From positions 1 to 34,046 of the forward strand of contig CAYFUH010000017.1 of assembly GCA_964346355.1 (NCBI GenBank): DNA of 34,046 bases, in the 5' to 3' direction. Below are positions 1 to 8,638 of this stretch, piece by piece. Positions within the stretch are counted from its first letter, which is position 1. Each line of letters opens with the position of its first letter. The notes beneath the pieces are model-generated. The model worked only from the letters and a program-made list of their open reading frames with translations, searched no databases and was not told the DNA's origin. Made by a program: the position numbers and the translations under genes. Origin of the DNA: UBA6115 sp964346355 (GTDB lineage Bacteria > Bacillota > Clostridia > Christensenellales > Aristaeellaceae).

Positions 1-13
1 AACGGAGGACAAC

Positions 14-538
14 ATGGCACAAAACCCAGTATTTACCATCACCCTGGAAAACGGCAAAATCTTAACCGGCGAACTGTACCCTGACATCGCACCGGAGAGC
101 GTGGGCAACTTCATTGCCCTGGCGAACGAGAAGTTTTATGACGGCTTGATTTTCCACCGCGTCATCCCAGGGTTTATGATCCAGGGTGGCTGCCCCTCTG
201 GCACCGGCATGGGCGGCCCCGACTACCGCATCAAGGGCGAGTTTGACCAAAACGGCGTGAAAAACCCGCTAAAACATACCCGCGGTGTGTTGAGCATGGC
301 CCGCAGCATGATGATGGACTCCGCCGGCAGCCAGTTCTTCATCATGGTGGCGGATTCACCGCACCTGGACGGTGCCTACGCTGCCTTTGGCAAAGTGTTG
401 ACGGGCATGGACGCCGCGGACGAGATTGTCTCTGCTGACCGCGACCGTTCCGACAAGCCGCTGACTGCACAGGTGATCAAAAGCATCCGCGTTGAAACGA
501 GCGGCGTGGACTACCCCTTCACCCGCCTGTCAAAATGA
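14..538 (+). CDS. Cyclophilin-type peptidyl-prolyl cis-trans isomerase
   Basis: A 174-residue single-domain cyclophilin, which catalyses cis-trans isomerisation of Xaa-Pro bonds. No signal peptide is visible, so it should act in the cytoplasm. The diagnostic segments are FHRVIPGFMIQGG (residues 47-59), with R49 at the catalytic arginine position, and SQFFI (106-110) followed by HLDGAYAAFGKV. The residue matching Trp121 of human cyclophilin A is His117, a change that in other bacterial cyclophilins goes with weak cyclosporin binding (inference). The ATG has a GGAGG site at 4-8. The stop overlaps the zapA start (ATGA), so this is the first visible gene of a run of four. Its promoter lies outside the window. 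Length is normal for the family. Confidence 0.95.
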   Translation: MAQNPVFTITLENGKILTGELYPDIAPESVGNFIALANEKFYDGLIFHRVIPGFMIQGGCPSGTGMGGPDYRIKGEFDQNGVKNPLKHTRGVLSMARSMMMDSAGSQFFIMVADSPHLDGAYAAFGKVLTGMDAADEIVSADRDRSDKPLTAQVIKSIRVETSGVDYPFTRLSK

Positions 539-801
539 GTACGACCGTCACGGTTCAAGTCGCCGGGAAGAGTTACCAGCTCTCCGGCGCGGAGGAAGCC
601 GCTTATTTCCAGCGCCTGGCGGATATCGCGGACCGGCGCATCCGGGAAACCGCGCTGCAAAACCCATCACTTGACCAGGAGGCCTGCGCGGTAGCGACTG
701 CCCTATCCTTGGCGGATGAGCTGGTAAAAGCGCAGCAGCTTGCCAACAAACTGCGACATGAGCTGGAGGGCAAAAAAAAGGACCAACTGGATGAAGCCTG
801 A
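535..801 (+). CDS. zapA: Cell division protein ZapA
   Basis: An 88-residue ZapA-family protein. ZapA binds FtsZ and promotes protofilament bundling at the division site. The N-terminal half (MSTTVTVQVAGKSYQLSG, then a conserved run through EEAAYFQRLADIADRRI) has the family's small alpha/beta head. The C-terminal half, from about residue 50, is a Lys/Glu/Gln-rich helix expected to form the coiled-coil dimer. Start and stop both overlap neighbours: ATGA with the cyclophilin gene and 11 bases with the U32 gene, suggesting translational coupling. Codons 80-82 lie in a run of eight A (772-779), which also supplies part of the ribosome binding site of the next gene. Confidence 0.88.
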   Translation: MSTTVTVQVAGKSYQLSGAEEAAYFQRLADIADRRIRETALQNPSLDQEACAVATALSLADELVKAQQLANKLRHELEGKKKDQLDEA

Positions 802-3118
802 ACTACTTTCCCCTGCCGGCAGTATGGACGCCATCCGCGCAGCGATCGCCGCTGGCGCGGATGCTGTCTATTTGGGCGCAGCCAGCCATGGCGCGCGCGC
901 GACCGCCGGCTTTGATAACGACAGCTTGCAAGCAGCCATTCATCTATTGCATCTGCATCATAAGCGTGTATATGTCACGGTCAACACCCTGCTGAAGCAA
1001 CAGGAAGTGGGCAGGGTGAAACAGCTTTTGGAACGCCTGATTGATTTGCGCGCGGACGCGGTCATCGTGCAGGACCTGGGCCTGGTACGCCTGATTAAGA
1101 CCGAATACCCAACCCTTTGCGTACACGCCAGCACCCAGATGAGCGTGCACAATGCAGCTGGCGCGAAGGTATTACAACGCCTTGGCGTCTCCCGCGTTGT
1201 TCTGGCGCGGGAGTGCGACCTGACAGACATCCATGAGGTCGCGCAAACCGGGATTGAGACCGAGGTGTTCGTCCACGGCGCCATGTGTGTTTCTGTCAGC
1301 GGGCAATGCCTCCTGTCCTCCCAGATTGGGGGCCGCAGCGGCAACCGCGGCAAGTGTGCCCAGCCCTGCCGGATGCAGTATTCCTTTAAAAGCCAAAGCG
1401 GCGCGCTGCTGTCCATGCATGATTTGAACACGCTTGCGCGTGTCCCCGCCTTGCTTGAATCTGGCGCGCGCAGTTTCAAGATCGAAGGCCGGCTGAAACG
1501 GCCAGAATATGTCTACCTGGTCACAAAGATGTACCGCAAAGCACTGGATTTGGCAAAGCAGGGCATTCCCTATCATGATGTGCAGGCGGATACCCAAGCG
1601 CTTGCGCAGGTGTTTAGCCGCGGGTTTACGGCAGGGCACGCCTTTTTGGATCACGACAGCAAACTGATTGGCGCGCAGCGCGTCTCCCATCTGGGCAGCC
1701 GGATTGGGCGCATCATCAATATACAGCAGCGGGACGGCTTTGTGCTGGCGGACGCGCGCATGGAACAATCCCTCAACAATGGGGATGGCCTTCAGATCAG
1801 GGGTGTGGCTGAACAGGACCTGATCTATTCCGGCCCGGCAGTTCTCAAAGGCCAAATCGCAACCCTGCGTTTGCGCACCATGCCAAAGGTGGGCGACAGC
1901 GTGTGGCGGCTGCAGGATGAGGCACAGCTGGCGCTTGCCCGCGCAGGATATGAACTTTTGCCCAGATTGCAGTTTGACGCCTCACTGGTTTTACACCCTG
2001 GACAGCCTTCTCAGCTGACTGTCACCCATCAGGAAGTATCCGTAAGCGTCACGGGTGATGTGGCACAGCCAGCACAAAAGCAACCGCTTGATGAAACCAG
2101 TGCGCGGCGGCTGATTGCCAAAACAGGAAAGACGCCATTTGAACTGAAAGACTTTTCTCTTCATACCGCTCAGCCTGCCTTCATGCCCGCATCCGCGGTG
2201 AACGCGCTGCGCAGAATGGCTTTGGACGCGCTGGAAGACAAGGTTGTGCAAGCCCACCAGTTGCCAGCATCCGCCCTGCCGCAGATAACACTGAGCGCGT
2301 CTTGGAAACAACAAATCAAGCAACCACAGCTGTACGCTGTTGTCACAGAGGATGTGGACCGTCATGCGCTGTTAGGAAGTGGCGTTGACCAGATCATTGT
2401 CTATCCAAACAATTACAGAAAAGGGCAGATGGCGTTATCATTATCACGGATAAACCGGAATGATTTTGTCCTGCTGCCCCCGCAGATCAGGGATGTCGAC
2501 CTAAATATCGCTTTTGATTTAATCAGGGAAATGGGCTGTAAGCTGGCTGCGAACAATATCGGTCAACTCCGGAATGATCAAGCCTCGCTTGCCTTTGAAG
2601 GCATTCCTGCATGGAATGACAGCACACTGTCCCTGCTTGCGAGTATGGGCGTACAATCCGCGGTCTTATCCCGCGAACTGAGCGAGGCGGACATCAACGC
2701 GCTGCCGCGGGACATCCTGGAGTTCATCCTGCCAGTATATGGCCCAGCGCAGGTGATGCAGTTAAACCATTGCCCGGCGCGTGTCGCGCTGGGCATATCC
2801 AGCAACAGAGCAAGCTGCCGCATGTGTGAACGTGGAGAAGGTGTTTTAGGCGAGCACCTGGTGGACCGGCTTGGCTGCCGCTATCCCCTTTTTCCCACAC
2901 ATTTTAGTCATGGCTGCTTAATCAGCATGCATTATCATAAAGCATTGCATCTGGCGGAACGTGCCCCGCGGGAATACAGTTGGCTGATTGATCTGCGGCT
3001 TGAGACGCAGGAGAACGCGCAAACAATTGCAGCATACTATGCCGGTTTATTGCAGGGCGAGATACCGGAACCTATGGCCCCAATGGAACCTGGAAGATAT
3101 TTCTTGGGTGTAGAATGA
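791..3118 (+). CDS. U32 family peptidase/hydroxylase-like protein with C-terminal DUF3656-type region
   Basis: The protein has 775 residues from the ATG at 791 (MKPELLSPAGS). The frame is open further upstream, but AAAGGA at 777-782, 8 bases before this ATG, and the family-typical N-terminus fix the start. The N-terminal half is a U32 domain with the signature EVFVHGAMCVSVSGQC (158-173) and cysteines C166, C173, C189 and C193, which resemble the Fe-S ligand pattern known in UbiU and related proteins. The C-terminal half, including a late Cys-rich stretch (NRASCRMCERG), fits the long Gram-positive U32/DUF3656 type. Relatives include E. coli RlhA (23S rRNA C2501 hydroxylation), TrhP (tRNA hydroxylation) and annotated collagenase-like proteases. 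An RNA hydroxylation role is more likely than proteolysis, but the exact substrate cannot be named. It overlaps zapA by 11 bases and is followed after 16 bases by mutS2. Confidence 0.88.
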   Translation: MKPELLSPAGSMDAIRAAIAAGADAVYLGAASHGARATAGFDNDSLQAAIHLLHLHHKRVYVTVNTLLKQQEVGRVKQLLERLIDLRADAVIVQDLGLVRLIKTEYPTLCVHASTQMSVHNAAGAKVLQRLGVSRVVLARECDLTDIHEVAQTGIETEVFVHGAMCVSVSGQCLLSSQIGGRSGNRGKCAQPCRMQYSFKSQSGALLSMHDLNTLARVPALLESGARSFKIEGRLKRPEYVYLVTKMYRKALDLAKQGIPYHDVQADTQALAQVFSRGFTAGHAFLDHDSKLIGAQRVSHLGSRIGRIINIQQRDGFVLADARMEQSLNNGDGLQIRGVAEQDLIYSGPAVLKGQIATLRLRTMPKVGDSVWRLQDEAQLALARAGYELLPRLQFDASLVLHPGQPSQLTVTHQEVSVSVTGDVAQPAQKQPLDETSARRLIAKTGKTPFELKDFSLHTAQPAFMPASAVNALRRMALDALEDKVVQAHQLPASALPQITLSASWKQQIKQPQLYAVVTEDVDRHALLGSGVDQIIVYPNNYRKGQMALSLSRINRNDFVLLPPQIRDVDLNIAFDLIREMGCKLAANNIGQLRNDQASLAFEGIPAWNDSTLSLLASMGVQSAVLSRELSEADINALPRDILEFILPVYGPAQVMQLNHCPARVALGISSNRASCRMCERGEGVLGEHLVDRLGCRYPLFPTHFSHGCLISMHYHKALHLAERAPREYSWLIDLRLETQENAQTIAAYYAGLLQGEIPEPMAPMEPGRYFLGVE

Positions 3119-3134
3119 ATGACGGAGGCAGATT

Positions 3135-5483
3135 GTGAACGAGAAAGCCCTCAGAACGCTTGAATTTCATAAAATAATTGACCAACTGGCAGCGCTGGCC
3201 CTTACAGAACCCGGTCAGGAACGCTGCCTGCGCCTGAAGCCCTATGACCGCATCGAGCAGGTGGAACGCGCCCAGCATGAGACGGAGGAAGCGCTGCTGG
3301 TGTTATTGCGCCACGGCGACAGCCCGCTGCAGTTTTTTAAGAATGTTTCCCCCTGGCTTGGTTTAGCCAAGAAGGGTTCCACCCTATCGCCCCGCGCCCT
3401 GCTTGATATCGCGGAGTTGCTGCGCGCCGCGCATGCGGTACGAAACGCGCTGGGTGAGGATGAGGAACACCGCACACCCCAGCTGACGGCATTGGCGGGC
3501 AGGTTGACGCCCTTGCGGCAGCTGGAGCGCGCGATTTCAGACGCCCTGATATCAGAAGAAGAGGTGGCGGACAACGCCAGCCCGCAATTGGCCGATATTA
3601 GGCGCCATATGCGCCAATGCAATGAGCGCATCCGCGAGCGGCTGCAATCCATCGCGCATGGCACCAACAGCTCCAAATACCTGCAGGACAGCCTGATTAC
3701 CATGCGCAACGGCCGCTATGTGCTGCCGGTACGGCAGGAGTTTAGAAACATGGTGCCCGGCCTGGTGCACGACCAGTCCGCGACCGGCGCCACCTTGTTT
3801 ATCGAGCCCATGGCGGTGGTGGAAGCCGGCAATGAATTGAAGGAACTTCAGTCAAAGGAACGCGTTGAGATTGAACGCATCCTGTCTGAGTTCTCACACA
3901 GAGTGGGCGACGAAGCGGACGTCATTGACGAGAACCTGGATGTGCTGATTGAACTGGACTTCCGCTTTGCAAAGGCAGGTCTCGCGCGCAGTATGCGGGC
4001 GATCAAGCCAGTGGTCAACAACCGCGGGTACCTGAAATTTGTCAAAGTACGCCATCCGCTGATCCCGGATGATCAGGTCGTTCCTTGTGACCTGTGGCTG
4101 GGCGACAGCTTTACCACCCTGGTGATCACTGGCCCCAACACCGGCGGCAAGACCGTCACCTTAAAAACAGTGGGGCTGATTACCTTAATGGCCTTGGCCG
4201 GCTTGCATGTGCCGGGTCAGTTGGGCACACAGGTTGCCATGTTTGAGAATGTCTACGCGGATATTGGGGATGAGCAAAGCATTGAGCAGTCGCTGTCCAC
4301 CTTCTCCTCCCACATGACCAACATTGTCTCCATCATAGAGGACGCGGGAAGCGAAGATTTGGTGCTGTTTGATGAGTTGGGCGCGGGCACCGATCCCACC
4401 GAAGGCGCGGCGCTGGCGCAGGCCATCCTGCAGCGGATGCTTCAATTGAACATTCGCTCCGTCGCCACCACCCACTACAGCGAGCTGAAGGCCTTTGCCC
4501 TGGCGACGCCAGGCGCGGAGAACGCCAGCGTGGAGTTTGATGTGCAGACGCTGTCCCCCACCTACCGCCTGTCCATTGGCGTGCCGGGTAAATCAAACGC
4601 GTTTGAGATCTCAAGGCGCCTGGGGCTATCCAACAAACTGATAGAGGACGCGCAGCAGTTGCTTTCGCGTGAGACCTTGCTGTTTGAGGATGTCATCGCC
4701 AGCGCCCAAAACCAGCGTCAGGCAGCCGAGCGGGAACGGCAGCAGGCGGAGGCTGCCCACCAGGAATCCCTGCGGCTTAAAGCCGAAGCGCAGGAGTTGC
4801 ACAAGGAAATGGCCCAGCTGCGGGAAGGCGCACGTGCCAAAGCGCGGGATGAGGCGCGGCGCATCATCGAAAAAGCCAAGCGGGAAAGCGCGGCTGTGCT
4901 GGATGAGTTAAAAAGCCTGAAGATGGCCGACCCAAACGCGGTCAATCAACTGCGCCGACGCATGCGCGACTTGCAGGAAGAGATGTCAGGCGGGCTGCAG
5001 ATTGATGAATTTGATGATGAGCTGCGTACGGACCAAATCAGCCTTGGGATGGATGTCATCCTGGCGGTCAACAACTCGCCTGCCACCGTCCTGAGCCTGC
5101 CGGACGCCAAAGGAGAGGTGCAGGTGCAGGCTGGCATCATCAAAATGCGCGTCCCCATTGAACAATTAAAGCCTGCCATCCAACAAAAACAAGCGCCCAA
5201 AGCCGTGGTGCGCACCAGCACCCAAACTTCCCAGCGCAGCGTTACATCCGAATGTGATGTGCGCGGTATGGCGCTGGATGAGGCCATTGCCGCAGTTGAT
5301 CAGTACCTGGATGGCGCCACGCTGGCTGGCTTACACGAGGTATACATCATCCACGGCAAAGGCACGGGCACCCTGCGCGCGGGGCTGCGCGCGCATTTGA
5401 ACAAGCATCCCTTCATCGCAAGCCAGCGTGCCGGCAAATACGGCGAAGGCGAAGCCGGGGTGACGGTTGTGACGCTCAAATAG
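3135..5483 (+). CDS. mutS2: MutS2: endonuclease / ribosome-rescue ATPase
   Basis: MutS2 of 782 residues, the normal length. It starts with GTG at 3135 behind GGAGG (3124-3128). Family features in order: core and clamp helices; Walker A GPNTGGKT (333-340); Walker B VLFDELGAGTDPTEG; a long Glu/Lys/Arg/Ala-rich coiled coil (about 510-620); and a C-terminal Smr domain beginning at DVRGM (D708) with HGKGTGTLR (H740 onward). The mismatch-binding domain of MutS is absent, as expected. Family members have been linked to suppression of homologous recombination (Helicobacter, Thermus) and to splitting of collided ribosomes in Bacillus subtilis through the Smr domain. Both key nucleotide and Smr motifs are intact, so it should be active. 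It is the last gene of the first run; no terminator hairpin was seen in the 92 bases before the next gene. Confidence 0.95.
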   Translation: MNEKALRTLEFHKIIDQLAALALTEPGQERCLRLKPYDRIEQVERAQHETEEALLVLLRHGDSPLQFFKNVSPWLGLAKKGSTLSPRALLDIAELLRAAHAVRNALGEDEEHRTPQLTALAGRLTPLRQLERAISDALISEEEVADNASPQLADIRRHMRQCNERIRERLQSIAHGTNSSKYLQDSLITMRNGRYVLPVRQEFRNMVPGLVHDQSATGATLFIEPMAVVEAGNELKELQSKERVEIERILSEFSHRVGDEADVIDENLDVLIELDFRFAKAGLARSMRAIKPVVNNRGYLKFVKVRHPLIPDDQVVPCDLWLGDSFTTLVITGPNTGGKTVTLKTVGLITLMALAGLHVPGQLGTQVAMFENVYADIGDEQSIEQSLSTFSSHMTNIVSIIEDAGSEDLVLFDELGAGTDPTEGAALAQAILQRMLQLNIRSVATTHYSELKAFALATPGAENASVEFDVQTLSPTYRLSIGVPGKSNAFEISRRLGLSNKLIEDAQQLLSRETLLFEDVIASAQNQRQAAERERQQAEAAHQESLRLKAEAQELHKEMAQLREGARAKARDEARRIIEKAKRESAAVLDELKSLKMADPNAVNQLRRRMRDLQEEMSGGLQIDEFDDELRTDQISLGMDVILAVNNSPATVLSLPDAKGEVQVQAGIIKMRVPIEQLKPAIQQKQAPKAVVRTSTQTSQRSVTSECDVRGMALDEAIAAVDQYLDGATLAGLHEVYIIHGKGTGTLRAGLRAHLNKHPFIASQRAGKYGEGEAGVTVVTLK

Positions 5484-5534
5484 CCCACAATTCACGCATG
5501 ATTTACATTTTGGCTGCCAGCAGGCGCAAATATC

Positions 5535-5543
5535 TGCTATGAT
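5535..5543 (+). promoter_or_regulatory. Extended -10 promoter for the two-component/ispE operon
   Basis: TGC followed by TATGAT (-10 at 5538-5543) is an extended -10 element. No good -35 at 16-18 bases is present; TTGGCT lies too far upstream. The start codon at 5576 has GGGAG at 5564-5568, giving a leader of only about 25 bases. Confidence 0.5.
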
Positions 5544-5575
5544 ACATTCATCCTGAAGGAATTGGGAGTGAGACC

Positions 5576-6262
5576 ATGAACAAGCCATTGATTTTCATTG
5601 TGGATGATGACCCAAACATCGCCAAATTGATCCAGCTTTATTTGGAGCAGGAAGAGTACGATGTGCGTCATTTCGCGCGCGGGGATGAGGCCCTGGTTGC
5701 CTTCCGGCAGGAGGAACCTGCCCTGGTGCTGCTTGATATCATGCTGCCTGGGATTGATGGCTGGGAGTTGTGCCGGGAAATCCGCAAGATAAGCCAGGTG
5801 CCCATCATCATGCTCAGCGCGAAGGAGGAGACCTTTGACAAGGTGAAAAGCCTGGAGCTGGGCGCGGACGACTATATCACCAAGCCTTTTGATCCGGGCG
5901 AGATGATTGCCCGCATCAAGGCTGTCCTGCGCAGAAGCAGCACAGGCAATACGACAGATGACGCGCTGCGCTTTTCGGGACTATCCATCAGCCTCACCAG
6001 TTATGAGGTGGTCTTCGATGGCAAACCTGTGCAGATGCCGCCCAAGGAATTAGAGCTGCTGCATTTTTTGGCCCTGCACCAAAACCAGGTGTTCACCCGG
6101 GAGCAGCTGCTGGAGAAAGTCTGGGGCTTTGATTATTTTGGCGACAGCCGCACGGTGGACGTCCATGTCAAACGCCTGCGCGAGAAGCTGCCGGACAGCG
6201 AACGCTTTGGCTGGACCATCCGCACCGTTTGGTCCGTAGGGTATAAATTTGAAATCAAATAA
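5576..6262 (+). CDS. OmpR/PhoB-family response regulator
   Basis: A 228-residue DNA-binding response regulator. The receiver domain (1-120) has acidic pocket D11/D12, phospho-acceptor D54 in LLDIMLPGIDG, S81 and K103 (ITKPFDPGEM). The C-terminal winged helix (about 130-228) includes the recognition region FTREQLLEKVWGFDY, then RTVDVHVKRLREKL and the terminal GYKFEIK wing. All catalytic positions are present. The 3' end overlaps the kinase gene by 14 bases from the TTG start, so the pair is a cognate two-component system. Target genes and signal are unknown; the only other gene in the transcript is ispE. Confidence 0.95.
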   Translation: MNKPLIFIVDDDPNIAKLIQLYLEQEEYDVRHFARGDEALVAFRQEEPALVLLDIMLPGIDGWELCREIRKISQVPIIMLSAKEETFDKVKSLELGADDYITKPFDPGEMIARIKAVLRRSSTGNTTDDALRFSGLSISLTSYEVVFDGKPVQMPPKELELLHFLALHQNQVFTREQLLEKVWGFDYFGDSRTVDVHVKRLREKLPDSERFGWTIRTVWSVGYKFEIK

Positions 6263-7727
6263 AGCGCAGGTAGGGATGCTGCCGCGGCTGCTGATTATGT
6301 TCACCGCGATTATTTTGGTGAGCGTCATGCTGATGCTCACCTTTTTCGCGTTGAGCACCAGGCAGGCGCAGGTGGACAGCCGCATCTCCGCGCTGAAACT
6401 GCAGGCTTATGACATCGCTTATCTGGCCAGCACCTCCAGCGGCTCCCGGCTTGAAACCTTTTTTAACTATGGTTTCAGCGCCACACGCCAGATGCTGGAG
6501 AACAAGCTGCGCGCCGTGTATGAAGAATATAATGCCTATTGTCTGGTGGTCGAGCGGAGCGGTCAGGTGACGGGCTATTATTCGGATGTCATCAGCCAAA
6601 ACCAGGAGCTGTCCAGCCAGTGGGACCCGCAGGATGTGACAAGAACCCTCAACCGGGTGCTGCTGGGCGAGGAAGTGATCCTGCAGACCAACGGGCAAAC
6701 GGGCCCTATGTTTACTGTCGCTGTCCCCTGGAAGCAACAGGGCAAGGTGGTAGGCGCGGTGTATATCCAGACAGCGGAGCAAACCATCCAGGCTTCCTAT
6801 GCCAACCTGTGGCAGCAGGCTGCGATGGTCGCACTCTTAACATTTATTTTGGCTGCCACCATCGCCATTCTTTATACCAGGCGCCTGGTGCTGCCGCTGA
6901 AAAAAATGGCCGCATCCGCTGGTCTGATGGCCAAGGGCTTGCCGGCGCCCCAGGTGGATGACACAGGGTTCGCGGAATTAAACGAGCTGTCTAACTCCTT
7001 CAACCACATGTCCCGGCAGATTCAGGATACGGAAGCTACGCGCAAAGCCTTTATCGCCAACTTGTCCCACGAGCTTCGCTCCCCCATGACCAGCATCCAG
7101 GGCTTTGTTCAGGGCATGCTGGACAAAACGGTAAAACCAGAAGATACCGATCAAACGCTGCAAATTGTGCTGGACGAAACCAAGCGATTAAACCATCTGG
7201 TCTCCGGGTTGCTGAACCTCTCCCGAGTGGAAGCGACGGAAAGCAAACTGGAAACCCAGGTGTTCAATATCTGTGAGCTGATCCGCCTGGTGTTGATTAC
7301 ACACATCCAGCCGCTGGAAGAGAAAAACATCCAGGTCATCACCCTGTTTGAGCAGGAGGAGATGTTCGCGCAAGCCGCGAAATCCCAGATTGAGCAGGTC
7401 TTGATTAACCTGATTGACAATGCGATCCGCTTCACTTCCAAAAATGGTCAGATTAAATGCAGCGTGGAGACGCTGGACCGGAAAACCCTGGCTGTTACCA
7501 TCGCGGACAACGGCATAGGCGTCGCCGAGGAGGACAAAGCCCAGATCTTTGACCGCTTTTATAAGGCAGACCAGTCCCATACGGTTGGTGAGGGTGTGGG
7601 CCTGGGATTGGCCATTTGCAAGGCTATTTTAGAGCGCCACGGCCAAACCATCCGCCTGCTGCCGCAGGAGACAGGCGCAGCCTTCCAATTCACCCTGCAA
7701 AAGGCGTCGGACAATGGCAAACGATAA
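6249..7727 (+). CDS. Membrane sensor histidine kinase
   Basis: A 492-residue kinase from TTG at 6249, or 483 residues from ATG at 6276, which has a poor AGG site. The start is not settled. Order of parts: TM1 (about 13-34), an extracytoplasmic sensor of about 150 residues without a domain I recognise, TM2 (about 191-210), HAMP (211-262), HisKA with H274 in NLSHELRSPM, and HATPase_c with N box NLIDNAIRF (387-395), G1 DNGIG (420-424) and G2 GVGLGLAI (449-456). All catalytic motifs are intact. It autophosphorylates and passes phosphate to the upstream regulator. The gene overlaps the regulator by 14 bases and ispE by 14. Odd: a terminator-shaped hairpin followed by five T (6317-6346) sits in the codons of TM1. 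Confidence 0.93.
   Translation: MKSNKAQVGMLPRLLIMFTAIILVSVMLMLTFFALSTRQAQVDSRISALKLQAYDIAYLASTSSGSRLETFFNYGFSATRQMLENKLRAVYEEYNAYCLVVERSGQVTGYYSDVISQNQELSSQWDPQDVTRTLNRVLLGEEVILQTNGQTGPMFTVAVPWKQQGKVVGAVYIQTAEQTIQASYANLWQQAAMVALLTFILAATIAILYTRRLVLPLKKMAASAGLMAKGLPAPQVDDTGFAELNELSNSFNHMSRQIQDTEATRKAFIANLSHELRSPMTSIQGFVQGMLDKTVKPEDTDQTLQIVLDETKRLNHLVSGLLNLSRVEATESKLETQVFNICELIRLVLITHIQPLEEKNIQVITLFEQEEMFAQAAKSQIEQVLINLIDNAIRFTSKNGQIKCSVETLDRKTLAVTIADNGIGVAEEDKAQIFDRFYKADQSHTVGEGVGLGLAICKAILERHGQTIRLLPQETGAAFQFTLQKASDNGKR
6317..6346 (+). terminator. Terminator-like hairpin inside the kinase gene
   Basis: GGTGAGCGTCA (6317-6327), loop TGC, TGATGCTCACC (6331-6341), then TTTTT (6342-6346). The stem is 11 pairs with one G-U wobble. 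The shape is that of an intrinsic terminator, with a short U tract, but it lies inside an intact reading frame about 70 bases after the TTG start. It could cause partial termination after the regulator gene. Function is inferred from shape only. Confidence 0.35.
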
Positions 7728-8574
7728 TTTTTCCATGAAAGCGCACGCGAAAATCAACTGGGCGCTCAACGTGCTCAGCCGACGCAGTGACGGCTATCAC
7801 ATCCTGGATATGCTGGTGCAGCGGATTGATTTGGCGGATGAATTGGTGTTTGGGTACGCGGATGACCTGCAGTTGGAGGTCACCGATGCGCCAGCAGACC
7901 TTGATACGCGTGATAACCTGGTGATGAAAGCCGCGTTGGCTTTAAAACAGGCCACAGCGTATCAAGGCGGCGCACGCATCACACTAAAGAAGATGATTCC
8001 GTCACAGGCAGGCTTAGGCGGCGGCAGCGCCGACGCCGCAGCGGCGTTGGTGGGCCTCAACCAGCTATGGGACACCGGGCTGACCATTCCGCAACTTCAG
8101 GCAATCGGCATCACACTGGGCGCGGATGTGCCCCTCTGCTTGTGTCAGGGCTTGATGCGTGCAACCGGGATTGGTGAAGAAATCACCCCAATCAAAGGCG
8201 CGCGGGAGTACCCGCTGCTGCTGATACAGCCGGGCACCGGCCTGTCTACCGCTGAGGTCTTTAAGGCGTTTGATTTGAAAAAAAAGACGGATGCGGCGGA
8301 TCTGGACCTGGCCACCGCAGCCTTGGTAGGCGGTAAACTCCATCAACTCCATCAGGTGTGCAAGAACCAGCTTCAACCCATCGCAAGCACGCTGCTGCCT
8401 GCCATCGACCAAGCTGTCGCCGACCTATTGGCACATGGCGCCCTTTTTGCGCAGATGACCGGCAGCGGCTCTGTGGTATTTGGAGTTTTTGATTCCCGTG
8501 AGAAGGCCAGCCAAGCGCATTTAGTGCTGAATGAGCGTTGGCCCGTCTGCATCCTTAGCAAAACGCTTGGCTGA
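7714..8574 (+). CDS. ispE: 4-diphosphocytidyl-2-C-methyl-D-erythritol kinase
   Basis: IspE, a GHMP kinase of 286 residues. It phosphorylates the 2-hydroxyl of CDP-methylerythritol with ATP in the MEP route to isoprenoids. Visible features: N-terminal AKINWALNV with the catalytic-region lysine K13; the glycine-rich GHMP motif PSQAGLGGGSADAAAA (96-111); GADVP with D139 at the catalytic aspartate position; and the C-terminal MTGSGSVVFGVF motif. The ATG at 7714 overlaps the kinase gene by 14 bases and has AAAGG upstream. A second ATG seven codons later lacks a ribosome binding site. The gene is co-transcribed with a two-component system and is followed 17 bases later by a strong terminator. Confidence 0.95.
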   Translation: MANDNFSMKAHAKINWALNVLSRRSDGYHILDMLVQRIDLADELVFGYADDLQLEVTDAPADLDTRDNLVMKAALALKQATAYQGGARITLKKMIPSQAGLGGGSADAAAALVGLNQLWDTGLTIPQLQAIGITLGADVPLCLCQGLMRATGIGEEITPIKGAREYPLLLIQPGTGLSTAEVFKAFDLKKKTDAADLDLATAALVGGKLHQLHQVCKNQLQPIASTLLPAIDQAVADLLAHGALFAQMTGSGSVVFGVFDSREKASQAHLVLNERWPVCILSKTLG

Positions 8575-8591
8575 TCAAACAGCCGCATCAA

Positions 8592-8630
8592 AAAACCGGA
8601 GGGGCAGCTTGGTCCCCTCCGGTTTTGGTT
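8592..8630. terminator. Bidirectional intrinsic terminator between ispE and the FMN reductase gene
   Basis: A perfect 13-bp stem, AAAACCGGAGGGG (8592-8604) with CCCCTCCGGTTTT (8614-8626) around a 9-base loop, is followed by GGTTTT on plus. The A-run on the left arm gives a T tract on minus. It ends ispE (stop 8574) and the convergent reductase gene (stop 8639). Confidence 0.9.
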
Positions 8631-8638
8631 TTAAATGC

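Noticed and set aside
772..792. dnaX-like -1 frameshift signal in zapA
   Set aside because: A -1 shift would reach a stop at once (790-792) and not the U32 frame, and no downstream stem was seen.
1172..1855. 227-residue minus-strand frame inside the U32 gene
   Set aside because: It is fully antisense to a conserved gene, with no ribosome site and no family motif.
8278..8285. A(8) tracts in ispE and at the DUF4340 start (12991) as phase-variation switches
   Set aside because: They encode ordinary lysine codons in intact frames; eight A is short for phase variation, and no sign of frame variants exists in a single sequence.
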